Origin: Neisseria zalophi
GTDB lineage: Bacteria > Pseudomonadota > Gammaproteobacteria > Burkholderiales > Neisseriaceae
Assembly: GCF_008807015.1 (NCBI RefSeq)
Contig: NZ_CP031700.1
Span: forward strand, 682,001-746,000
Direction of reading: 5' to 3'
DNA length: 64,000 nucleotides
Part shown: piece after piece, positions 41,742 through 51,246 of the stretch
Layout of the letters: the number at the start of each line of letters is the position of its first letter
Numbering within the stretch: the stretch's first letter is position 1
Program-made: the position numbers and the translations under genes
Notes under the pieces: generated by a model
The model's database searches: none
Told to the model about the DNA's origin: nothing
The model's input: only the letters and a program-made list of their open reading frames with translations

Positions 41742-41860
41742 TGTGGTTCCTTATGGTGGAGGGTCGTTGAAATATACGGCAAACGACATTGCCGCGCACG
41801 GCCGAAACCTAAGGCTTCGTAAAACTTAGAAATTGTAAATGAAAGGCGGCGATGTGTCAG
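41742..41860 (-). promoter_or_regulatory. structured leader of the NhaD-type antiporter gene
   Basis: Two arms can pair in alternative ways: GTCGTT (41763-41768) with AACGAC (41782-41787), or GGCAA (41778-41782) with TTGCC (41789-41793). They share base 41782, so only one can form. Another small stem (CGAA..TTCG, 41803-41819) lies beyond. The ribosome-binding site is just downstream in the transcript. A regulatory RNA is possible, but no known class was recognised. Confidence 0.35.
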
Positions 41861-41984
41861 CTTTTATGGTGGTACCTTATAAGGGGGTATCCTAACTTAA
41901 ATTTCTGTAAACAATACCTTAGCATTATTTGTAAAGTTAATTGTCATATATATTGTATAGGTTAAACAGATATTTTCGTGTCAA

Positions 41985-42018
41985 AAAAAGCCGTCTGAAA
42001 CATTCAGACGGCCTTGTT
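41985..42018. terminator. uptake-sequence terminator after gcvH
   Basis: AGCCGTCTGAA (41989-41999) and TTCAGACGGC (42003-42012) form a tight hairpin 3' of leftward gcvH. Confidence 0.8.
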
Positions 42019-42038
42019 AAATATAATTAGATAGTCGG

Positions 42039-42422
42039 TTAACCGATTTCAGCAGCATATTGTTCTGCTGTCAGCAAACCATCCAAATCGGCAGCGTTGG
42101 CCGGTTTGATTTTGAAAAACCAACCTGCTTCATAAGGCTCGCTGTTGGCAGTTTCCGGCGCATCAACCAATGCTTCGTTAATAGCAACCACTTCACCGGC
42201 AATCGGTGCGTAAACATCGGAAGCAGCTTTAACCGATTCCACCACACCGGCTTGCTCTTCGGCGGCTAAAGTGGCACCGACTTCCGGTAATTCGATAAAT
42301 ACAATATCACCCAACAATTCTTGTGCATGATGAGTAATGCCGACGGTTACCGTGCCGTCTGATTCAGGGCGCAGCCATTCGTGGCTGGATACGTATTTCA
42401 ATTCTGAAGGGATGTTGCTCAT
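42039..42422 (-). CDS. gcvH: glycine cleavage system H protein
   Basis: This 127-residue carrier has the lipoylation site at Lys65 in [13 protein letters not shown]. It shuttles the aminomethyl group between P and T proteins. The ribosome-binding site TGGAGAA precedes the ATG. gcvT lies 2.9 kb away on the same strand behind a glycine riboswitch, with four unrelated genes between, and gcvP is not in the window. Confidence 0.97.
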   Translation of the reverse strand: MSNIPSELKYVSSHEWLRPESDGTVTVGITHHAQELLGDIVFIELPEVGATLAAEEQAGVVESVKAASDVYAPIAGEVVAINEALVDAPETANSEPYEAGWFFKIKPANAADLDGLLTAEQYAAEIG

Positions 42423-42457
42423 GGTTTGTTCTCCATTGGTTAAAGGGTAAAGTTGCC

Positions 42458-42589
42458 TTACTTTTCACACTGCTTGGTGGTTTCATTGTAATGCCCGCCC
42501 TGATCCAAACAGGTATCTTTGGCACCACAACCGGATAGAATCACTGCAGATAATAAGGCAAAAATAAATGTAATACGGTTCATTTTCAT
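42458..42589 (-). CDS. micro-lipoprotein
   Basis: A 43-residue product ([13 protein letters not shown]..., lipobox LSGC) keeps only about 20 residues after processing, with Cys residues at KDTCLDQGG and KQCEK. The same frame reads further upstream into the pfpI gene but without a plausible start. Translation could begin at 42589 or 42583. Small Cys-pair lipoproteins of this kind are common and of unknown function. Confidence 0.6.
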   Translation of the reverse strand: MKMNRITFIFALLSAVILSGCGAKDTCLDQGGHYNETTKQCEK

Positions 42590-42618
42590 TCGTTTTCTAT
42601 TCAAAATCGGCACAAATA

Positions 42619-43197
42619 TCAAATACTGATTTTCGCACCCAGTAGCTTCACAAACTGAGCCAGCCATGCAGGATGGGCAGGCCATGCAGGTGCGGTGACC
42701 AAATGGCCGTCGGTAATGGCATCGGTCACAGCTATATCGGCATATTCACCACCTGCAGCACGCACTTCGGGTGAACAGGCAGGATAAGCGGAGCAGCGTT
42801 TACCACGCAATATATCTGCGGCAGCAAGCAATTGCGCGCCATGGCATACGGCGGCAATCGGTTTCTTCGCCGCATCAAATTCACGGATAATTTCCAGCAC
42901 GCGAGGATTGAGGCGCAGATATTCGGGTGCGCGCCCTCCCGGGATTACCAGGCCGGCATAATCGGCGGTTTGCACTGCCGAAAAATCATAATTCAGCGCA
43001 AAATTATGGCCGCGCTTTTCACTATAGGTTTGCTCGCCTTCAAAATCATGTATTGCCGTGGCGACTTTATCCCCTGATTTTTTATCCGGACAAACGGCGT
43101 GCACTTCATAACCCAATCCCAATAAAAATTGAAACGGCACCATGGTTTCATAATCTTCGCCATAATCGCCGGCCAGCAGCAAGATTTTTTTACTCAT
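42619..43197 (-). CDS. DJ-1/PfpI family protein
   Basis: This 192-residue protein has the nucleophile elbow AVCHGAQ with Cys118-His119, a supporting Glu14, and the family's [14 protein letters not shown]. Family members act as glyoxalases/deglycases, chaperones or proteases. The Cys-His arrangement is closest to PfpI-like hydrolases. The ribosome-binding site is AAGGAGA. Confidence 0.92.
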   Translation of the reverse strand: MSKKILLLAGDYGEDYETMVPFQFLLGLGYEVHAVCPDKKSGDKVATAIHDFEGEQTYSEKRGHNFALNYDFSAVQTADYAGLVIPGGRAPEYLRLNPRVLEIIREFDAAKKPIAAVCHGAQLLAAADILRGKRCSAYPACSPEVRAAGGEYADIAVTDAITDGHLVTAPAWPAHPAWLAQFVKLLGAKISI

Positions 43198-43257
43198 GAT
43201 GACTCTCCTTATCCTTAATAAAATAAATAGAATGGATTGAATTGATGCTTTTCAGGT

Positions 43258-43301
43258 TTCAGACGGCCTCTTTATTTATAATCAATGATAGGCCGTCTGG
43301 G
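43258..43301 (-). terminator. inverted uptake-sequence pair 3' of the lysozyme-inhibitor gene
   Basis: CAGACGGCCT (43260-43269) and AGGCCGTCTG (43290-43299) form a 10-bp stem with a 20-base loop. No good T-run follows, so termination is less certain than for the other pairs. Confidence 0.55.
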
Positions 43302-43336
43302 TGCGTGCAAAACATGATAAATGGAATAAGTGGCGA

Positions 43337-43819
43337 TTAATGACCGAAATTCTTTTTCCATGCATCAAAGTAACGGCGTTCAAGCGTTGTGGGATGGCCA
43401 TACATCTTTTCCATTTTACGCCCGTTGGCTACATTGCCCTTAGGTAGTGCATAAAGTTGCAAGGCCATGACTTTCTTTTTGTTCATTAAAACCAAAATAT
43501 CATAATCCCCGCCACAGAAATGTGGTTTACAGGCTTCCATTTTGTAATAAGTTTCATTACCCACTTTGGCTATGATAGCAGGAGAAGTTGTTCCACCGCT
43601 TTTCAGCCATGAAAAGTTAGGGTCTTTTTTATTTGGCACTTTATCCCAAACCGTCTTTTTCCATAAATTGGCATAAGGCTGTTTTTTCAGTAAATCAAAT
43701 AAATAAACAGGTTTTTCAGCAGTTTCTTGTTGCTTCGGAGCGGAGGCCTGATGGGGAGCTGCGTAAAGAAGACCGGGCAAAGCCAAGAGCAGGCTGACGG
43801 CAATCCATTCTTTTTTCAT
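43337..43819 (-). CDS. Ivy-type lysozyme inhibitor, periplasmic
   Basis: The start at 43819 follows AAGGAGAAGTATT and gives 160 residues with a signal peptide ending LLYAA. A longer frame begins far upstream without a signal and was rejected. The CKPHFC motif (Cys97-Cys102) matches the conserved disulfide loop of Ivy (CKPHDC), which plugs the active site of C-type lysozymes. Ivy-like proteins protect the cell wall from host lysozyme. Confidence 0.85.
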   Translation of the reverse strand: MKKEWIAVSLLLALPGLLYAAPHQASAPKQQETAEKPVYLFDLLKKQPYANLWKKTVWDKVPNKKDPNFSWLKSGGTTSPAIIAKVGNETYYKMEACKPHFCGGDYDILVLMNKKKVMALQLYALPKGNVANGRKMEKMYGHPTTLERRYFDAWKKNFGH

Positions 43820-44019
43820 AATACTTCTCCTTGCTTGGCATAGAGTTAGGAAAATTTTCCAAGATATCTTATCATTTTTTGGCGGATGCCGGATTTTATG
43901 ATGTAAGACTTTCAGACGGCCTGATAAGTTTAGAGCCGTTTGAAATATTTCAATCACCAAAATAGAGATAATAACAATGATTTTTTAATTATATAGTTAT
44001 TTTAATTATTATTCCTACC

Positions 44020-45231
44020 TTATTTCCATTGATAGGAAATGTATTGACTATCTAAGCCCTGTAGGTTTTGGCTGTTAATCACCAAACACTGTTTGGCCAT
44101 CTCTTTATTGTCTATTTCTTTATTTTTTTCAGCGTTGTCAAATTTTACCTGTTCGGGGCAGAAAATTTTTATATCACCAAAATTCCATGCCATATAACCA
44201 TATAGCGCATTTGGCCTTTCGTCCGCTTCTGTGCCACATTTCTTGGTTTTTTTATCTGCTTCTTCAGCTGAACATGCAAAATTTTTTTTGAGCTTTTTTA
44301 AATCAAACTGATTGATTCCGTTGACTTCTTTTGAATCATTAGACTGTCGGAAATTATTGTACAATAAATACCAGCTTGAATTATTAGGTAATTCGATAAA
44401 ACCTAGAGGGTAAAGTAGTCTTTGTGGGAAGTTTGCAGTAAACATTGCTAAAATAAACAAATAAATAAAAGCAATTATCAACGGAGGAGTAAAAGCTATA
44501 TATCCATTCAGCTTAACTTGGCCGGAAAGTATTAAAAAATATGCAAACCATGTGTTTATTATCATTGTGGCAATTGAAATAGCAAGTCCGATCCACAGCT
44601 TTACTTCACCATCAACCCATTCGGCATAGAAAGGTAAGAAAATAAGAAATATAGAAAATAAGTTTGAAATAGATACTATGAAAATAGTAAGGCCTAAATC
44701 TATTCCTATGCTCAAAGAAAATTTATTTTTCCATTTAATTGGGTCTGTATTTGGAATTTTAGGTTGGCTTTTTTTATTAAGAAAATACCAAAAAATGCCA
44801 TAGGCTATAGTTGGTACAAATATACTTAAATAAACTAAAATATTTAATATGTTACTAATTATAGGTTTTATTTCCGAACCACTAGCACAATAAAGCATGA
44901 TTATAATGACAATACTGACAATAATGGAAAAGTATGAAGAAGTAAAAAAAATAGTCTTTTTTTTCAAAAAAACATTTGCTTTCTTCATATCCCATGCTAA
45001 TTTATAAGGGATAGCAAAAGTAGAAAAAAATATAAGTATCAAGAAAGCACATATTAATAAAATTAATATAAAAATCGATGGCTGATTGATTATGTTGATA
45101 AAAAAGTTTTTCTGGTTAATAAAATTTAAATAGAAGTAGGTAATGGTTGAGCCAAAAACTGTACTTGTTACCGTTATTATGGGTACTAATTTATTTATGA
45201 GGTTCAAATAATTATTGATGAGCTTGTACAT
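44020..45231 (-). CDS. orphan multi-pass membrane protein, AT-rich
   Basis: This 403-residue protein has about eight hydrophobic helices in the first ~290 residues and a polar C-terminal domain with four Cys (NFACSAEEADKKTKKCG, IFCPEQ, KQCLV). I do not recognise a family. The gene is much richer in A/T than its neighbours, has no uptake sequence, and lies between gcvT and the lysozyme-inhibitor gene. This suggests acquisition by transfer. Confidence 0.7.
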   Translation of the reverse strand: MYKLINNYLNLINKLVPIITVTSTVFGSTITYFYLNFINQKNFFINIINQPSIFILILLICAFLILIFFSTFAIPYKLAWDMKKANVFLKKKTIFFTSSYFSIIVSIVIIIMLYCASGSEIKPIISNILNILVYLSIFVPTIAYGIFWYFLNKKSQPKIPNTDPIKWKNKFSLSIGIDLGLTIFIVSISNLFSIFLIFLPFYAEWVDGEVKLWIGLAISIATMIINTWFAYFLILSGQVKLNGYIAFTPPLIIAFIYLFILAMFTANFPQRLLYPLGFIELPNNSSWYLLYNNFRQSNDSKEVNGINQFDLKKLKKNFACSAEEADKKTKKCGTEADERPNALYGYMAWNFGDIKIFCPEQVKFDNAEKNKEIDNKEMAKQCLVINSQNLQGLDSQYISYQWK

Positions 45232-45274
45232 AATTATTATTCTAAAATAAAACCTATATTATTTTTTAATTTTA

Positions 45275-45325
45275 TTTATTCAGACGGCTTCATGGTAATG
45301 ATTGCTATGAAGCCGTCTGAAAAAA
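45275..45325 (-). terminator. terminator of gcvT
   Basis: TTCAGACGGCTTCAT (45279-45293) and ATGAAGCCGTCTGAA (45307-45321) form a 15-bp perfect stem, 3' of leftward gcvT. The plus-strand A-run at 45321-45325 precedes the stem on the minus strand. The T-rich minus-strand tract after the stem is weak but present. Confidence 0.82.
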
Positions 45326-45331
45326 CTCGTA

Positions 45332-46432
45332 TCAATCAAACTGCTTCTTGCCATTACGCACAAACGGCAGCTTTAATACACGTACTTCCACTTCTTTGCC
45401 GCGCATAAGCACTTTGGCCGTGTCACCGCTAAAGGCTTTCGGAACGCGGGCGATGGCGATGGATTGTTTTAAGCTGGGTGAGAAAACGCCGCTGGTGGTG
45501 ATGCCTTTGCCTTGATCGGTAATCACTTCCATGTGATCACGCAATACGCCGCCTTTGGCGAGCAATAGGCCGACTTGTTTTACGTCTACGCCTTTTTCTT
45601 TTAAGGCAATCAGAGGGGCTTTGCCGACAAAATCGCGGGTTTCGTCTTTTAAATCAACCGTCCAACCCATACCGGCCTGAAGCGGGCTGGTGTCGTCGTC
45701 CATATCGTTGCCGTAGAGGTTCATGCCGGCTTCCATGCGCAGGGTATCGCGTGCACCTAAACCGCAAGGCTGTACGCCAACCGCTTGCAGGGCTTTGAAA
45801 AAGGCAGTGGTTTCGGTTGCAGGCAGCATCACTTCTACACCGTCTTCGCCGGTATAGCCGGTGCGTGCTACAAACCAATCATTACCGAGATCAGCACCTT
45901 GGAATACGGCCAGATTGTTCACGGTTTCCGCCCATTCGGGTTTGACTTTTAGCAGCTTGGCAATGGCATTGGGGCCTTGTACGGCCAGCATGGCCAGATC
46001 ATAGCGCGGGTTGAGACTGATACCGAATTCGGTGCCGATTTTGGCAAACTGAGCCGAATCTTTTTCACGGGTTGCGCCGTTGGATACGATGCGGTATTGA
46101 GTTTCAGCTTCATTGGCGCGGTAAACGATTAAGTCGTCTATCACACCGCCGTTGTCGTTGAGCATGGCAGAGTAGAGGGCTTTGCCGACAAAACCGAGTT
46201 TGTTGACATCATTGGCCAGCAGTTTGCGGAAAAAGGCTTTAGCCTTGTCACCGCGCACATCGGTAATCAGCATGTGGGATACGTCAAACATACCGGCATC
46301 GGTGCGTACGGCTTCGTGTTCTTGGATTTGCGAGCCGTAGTTAACCGGCAGATGCCAACCGGCAAAATCGACAAGTTTGCCGCCGGCTTCTTGATGGGCT
46401 TGATAAAACGGGGTGGTTTTCAGGGTGGTCAT
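45332..46432 (-). CDS. gcvT: glycine cleavage system aminomethyltransferase (T protein)
   Basis: This 366-residue enzyme opens [19 protein letters not shown] and includes [15 protein letters not shown] and the C-terminal barrel. It transfers the methylene group of glycine to tetrahydrofolate, releasing ammonia. The same frame stays open for 91 codons upstream, but that segment is the glycine riboswitch, and ATGGAGAAACCG gives a ribosome-binding site for the start at 46432. Confidence 0.96.
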   Translation of the reverse strand: MTTLKTTPFYQAHQEAGGKLVDFAGWHLPVNYGSQIQEHEAVRTDAGMFDVSHMLITDVRGDKAKAFFRKLLANDVNKLGFVGKALYSAMLNDNGGVIDDLIVYRANEAETQYRIVSNGATREKDSAQFAKIGTEFGISLNPRYDLAMLAVQGPNAIAKLLKVKPEWAETVNNLAVFQGADLGNDWFVARTGYTGEDGVEVMLPATETTAFFKALQAVGVQPCGLGARDTLRMEAGMNLYGNDMDDDTSPLQAGMGWTVDLKDETRDFVGKAPLIALKEKGVDVKQVGLLLAKGGVLRDHMEVITDQGKGITTSGVFSPSLKQSIAIARVPKAFSGDTAKVLMRGKEVEVRVLKLPFVRNGKKQFD

Positions 46433-46482
46433 GTCTCGGTTTCTCCATAGATAAAGGGCGGCGTTTTTCGTCCGCAGCCCTA

Positions 46483-46669
46483 TCTGTCCTTGAACCTGAG
46501 ATTTTCGATATACCGAAAAATGTATCGGTGATCTTTTCCCCTTCGGTGGGCGCAGCCGCGCCGCTCTCCAGATGTGTTTGATTCGTGCAGTCCTTTTACC
46601 TGAGCGATTTAAGGGTTTCTGCGCCTTCGGTGGCCTTGCCGCATGGGCATTGAGGCTCTCTCCTGCACG
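46483..46669 (-). ncRNA. tandem glycine riboswitch upstream of gcvT
   Basis: Read on the minus strand, aptamer 1 (46669-46584) is bounded by CGTGCAG/CTGCACG and contains GGAGAGA, CCACCGAAGG and CGCTCAGG. Aptamer 2 (46572-46483) contains TCTGGAGAGC, CACCGAAGGGG, CTCAGGTTCAAGGACAGA. These are the conserved core elements of the glycine riboswitch, normally activating gcv genes when glycine is high. A following stem (GGGCTGCGG / CCGCCC with flanking AGATA/TATCT) spans the space before the ribosome-binding site and could be the expression platform. Confidence 0.92.
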
Positions 46670-47120
46670 TTTTGGAATTATGGCGGCAATTGTGCGTTCG
46701 GGCAAGTATTGCGGTGTAGGGAGTAATGTTTATTTTATGGCAGTTAAATTTGTTAGTTATAACAATACAACAGATGAGTGTGAATATTGTATTTTATTGA
46801 AATGAAAAGAGCGTTTGCAGGCTTGGGTTGGAGAGGGGATATTTTTCAGACGGCTAATTAGCTAATAGACAAGCCAATTTATAGAAAAATAAATTTATAT
46901 TTTTATAATAAACAATTTGTTATCGTTTTCTGTTGTCTGTGTGTCGGTTTTTTTCCTGTTATTGTAAAAACAATATATAGCTGAAAATTGTTTAGATTGT
47001 CACAGATTATCTTAATAAAATATGTTTTTTAAGCCATTGTGCGTTAAGTTAAATTATTTTATATTAAGGTATAATTGAAGCAGAGGTCGTTCATATCAAT
47101 AAGAAAAAGGTAAAAAAAGT
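46670..47120. promoter_or_regulatory. divergent region gcvT leader / Lrp-type gene
   Basis: About 450 bp without a gene. It must hold the gcvT promoter on the minus strand and the regulator promoter on the plus strand. TATAAT at 47070-47075 is a good -10 for the regulator, but the -35 is weak. One lone uptake sequence is at 46845-46854. Confidence 0.45.
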
Positions 47121-47603
47121 ATGGCACAAATCACTTTAGATAAAACCGATTTAAAAATTTTACAGGTATTGCAGGAAAATGGCCGCCTGACTAATGTCGA
47201 GCTTTCCGAGCGCGTAGCATTATCGCCGTCTCCCTGTTTGCGCCGTTTAAAGCAATTGGAAGATGCGGGCATTATCCGCCAATATGCGGCTTTATTGGCA
47301 CCTGTTTCGGTTCATCTTGGCTTGCAGGCATTTATCCGGGTTTCTATTGATAAAGCCATAGAAGCGCGTAATGATTTTTCAGAGGCGGTACAAAACTGGC
47401 CGGAAGTATTGAGTTGTTTTGCGCTCACCGGTGAAACCGATTATCTGCTGCATGCGTTTTTTACTGATATGAATGCTTTTTCGCATTTTGTGTTGGATAC
47501 CCTGCTGTCCCATCCGGGTGTGCAAGATGCAAAATCCAGCTTTGTTTTAAAAGAAATTAAAAATACTACAGCGTTGCCGCTGGGGCATTTGCAGCAAGAT
47601 TAA
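47121..47603 (+). CDS. Lrp/AsnC family transcriptional regulator
   Basis: This 160-residue protein has an N-terminal winged HTH (TDLKILQVLQENGRLTNVELSERVALSPSPCLRRLKQLE) and a C-terminal ligand-binding RAM domain. It may sense an amino acid. It is divergent from gcvT, so gcv control is possible but not shown. The ribosome-binding site AAAAAGG is about 12 bases upstream. It ends at an uptake-sequence terminator. Confidence 0.94.
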   Translation: MAQITLDKTDLKILQVLQENGRLTNVELSERVALSPSPCLRRLKQLEDAGIIRQYAALLAPVSVHLGLQAFIRVSIDKAIEARNDFSEAVQNWPEVLSCFALTGETDYLLHAFFTDMNAFSHFVLDTLLSHPGVQDAKSSFVLKEIKNTTALPLGHLQQD

Positions 47604-47632
47604 ATCCGATAAGGCTATTACATATCTTGAAA

Positions 47633-47663
47633 CAGGCCGTCTGAAATTGTTTCAGACGGCCTG
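47633..47663. terminator. uptake-sequence terminator after the Lrp-type gene
   Basis: CAGGCCGTCTGAAA (47633-47646) and TTTCAGACGGCCTG (47650-47663) form a near-perfect stem. Confidence 0.88.
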
Positions 47664-47747
47664 TGTGCTTATGGCATGTTTGTGGTTGGTTTCATTGTAG
47701 TTAAAAAACTTTATAATACTCCGTCTTTTATATAGAGCAACTTTAAA

Positions 47748-48350
47748 ATGCTTCCTGAAATACCTGATGATAAAACGATTGTCAGCCAAACAAAAGAATG
47801 GCTTGAAAAAGCCGTGATTGGTTTGAACCTATGTCCGTTTGCCAAAGCCCCCTATGTTAAAGATTTGGTACGCATCGAAGTGAGCCATGCTAAGCATTTG
47901 GATGGTTTTTTAGAAGATCTGGATAGAGAATTACAACTGTTGGGCAATACGCCGCCGGAGGAAATTGAAACAAGCTTATTGATCCATCCGGCTTTATTCG
48001 GCGACTTTTTCTTATTTAACGATATGCTGGTTCTTGCCGATCAGGCCATACAAGATAATGGTTTGGAAGGTGTGATTCAGATTGCGCCATTTCATCCTGA
48101 TTTTCAATTTGAGGGAACCGATGCCGACGATATTACCAACTATACCAACCGCTCGCCTTATCCGACGCTACATCTGATTCGAGAAGACAGCATTAGCAAA
48201 GCGGCTGAAGCTTTTCCTGATGCGGAAGCGGTTTTCGGTAGAAATATGGCACTACTCACCGAAATGGGGAAAGAGGGTTGGGATAAGCTGGGTATACCGG
48301 GTTGCCCTATGCATCATAGTGCTACACATTCCGAAGAAGATAAATCCTAA
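47748..48350 (+). CDS. DUF1415 family protein
   Basis: This 200-residue cytosolic protein has the family's NLCPFAKAPYV at residue ~27 and HPDFQFEGTDADDITNYTNRSPYPTLHLIRE. The biochemical role of DUF1415 is not known. It is followed after 40 bp by the DUF454 gene and probably shares its transcript. Confidence 0.92.
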   Translation: MLPEIPDDKTIVSQTKEWLEKAVIGLNLCPFAKAPYVKDLVRIEVSHAKHLDGFLEDLDRELQLLGNTPPEEIETSLLIHPALFGDFFLFNDMLVLADQAIQDNGLEGVIQIAPFHPDFQFEGTDADDITNYTNRSPYPTLHLIREDSISKAAEAFPDAEAVFGRNMALLTEMGKEGWDKLGIPGCPMHHSATHSEEDKS

Positions 48351-48390
48351 ATCCAATAAATATTTGAATTTCAATAATAAAAGGGAAAAC

Positions 48391-48753
48391 ATGATTTTAC
48401 GTTCATTATTTTGGTTGTTTGGTGCGATTGCTCTCTTATTGGGCATTATCGGTATTTTTTTACCGATATTGCCAACCACGCCGTTTGTTATTTTGGCAGC
48501 AGCCTGTTGGGCGCGGGCATCGCCCCGTTTTCATCGTTGGCTGCACCAACACCGCTTTTTCGGCCCGATGGTGCAAAACTGGGAAGAGCGCCGTGCCGTT
48601 CCCCGTCGGGCAAAATATTTTGCCTTCTCAATGATGGCGCTTTCTTGCAGTTGGATGTTTTACCGATTCCCCGAAAGATGGTGGGTGGCCGCGATAACTT
48701 CAGTATTCTGTTTCTGTGTTGCCGTATGGATGTGGCGTCTGCCGGATGCGTAG
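48391..48753 (+). CDS. YbaN/DUF454 family inner-membrane protein
   Basis: The ATG at 48391 follows AAAGGGA and gives 120 residues with four hydrophobic segments and the family pattern LPILPTTPFVILAAACWARASPR. An earlier frame start (48220) overlaps DUF1415 and is not plausible. YbaN proteins are conserved inner-membrane proteins of unknown function. Confidence 0.88.
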   Translation: MILRSLFWLFGAIALLLGIIGIFLPILPTTPFVILAAACWARASPRFHRWLHQHRFFGPMVQNWEERRAVPRRAKYFAFSMMALSCSWMFYRFPERWWVAAITSVFCFCVAVWMWRLPDA

Positions 48754-49056
48754 GTTTATTTAAGCATGTGGCTTCCCCTTTCAGGCGGCTTGTCTTTAAA
48801 ATGAATAAATTTCTTTAAAAGAATCAAAATATAGAAATTAAATTCATGCGGAAAAGAATATTTTTCACATTTAAAATCTGATGATTGTTTGGTCTTTAAA
48901 TTGTTTACGTGCATAATTCCGTAATACCCCTCATTATTGAAAAACATATAGCCCTATCGGGTAGCCAATTGTTTTCATAAATAAAATAAGAGCCATTATC
49001 TATTTTTTTAAACATAAAGGCTTTCAGCACGGAACAATGATAAAAAAGGTGCCGCT
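48754..49056. other. intergenic region before metF
   Basis: 303 bp, AT-rich, with no gene. A 63-codon open frame on the minus strand has no homology I recognise. The metF promoter must lie here, but no site was assigned. No uptake sequence hairpin is present after DUF454, so read-through is possible. Confidence 0.45.
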
Positions 49057-51218
<2,162 letters not shown>

Positions 51219-51246
51219 ATATAGCTTCATAAGAGAGATTTTAATT

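Noticed and set aside
46433..46705. N-terminal 91-codon extension of GcvT.
   Set aside because: The sequence is the tandem glycine riboswitch, and GcvT homologues begin at the ATG at 46432.
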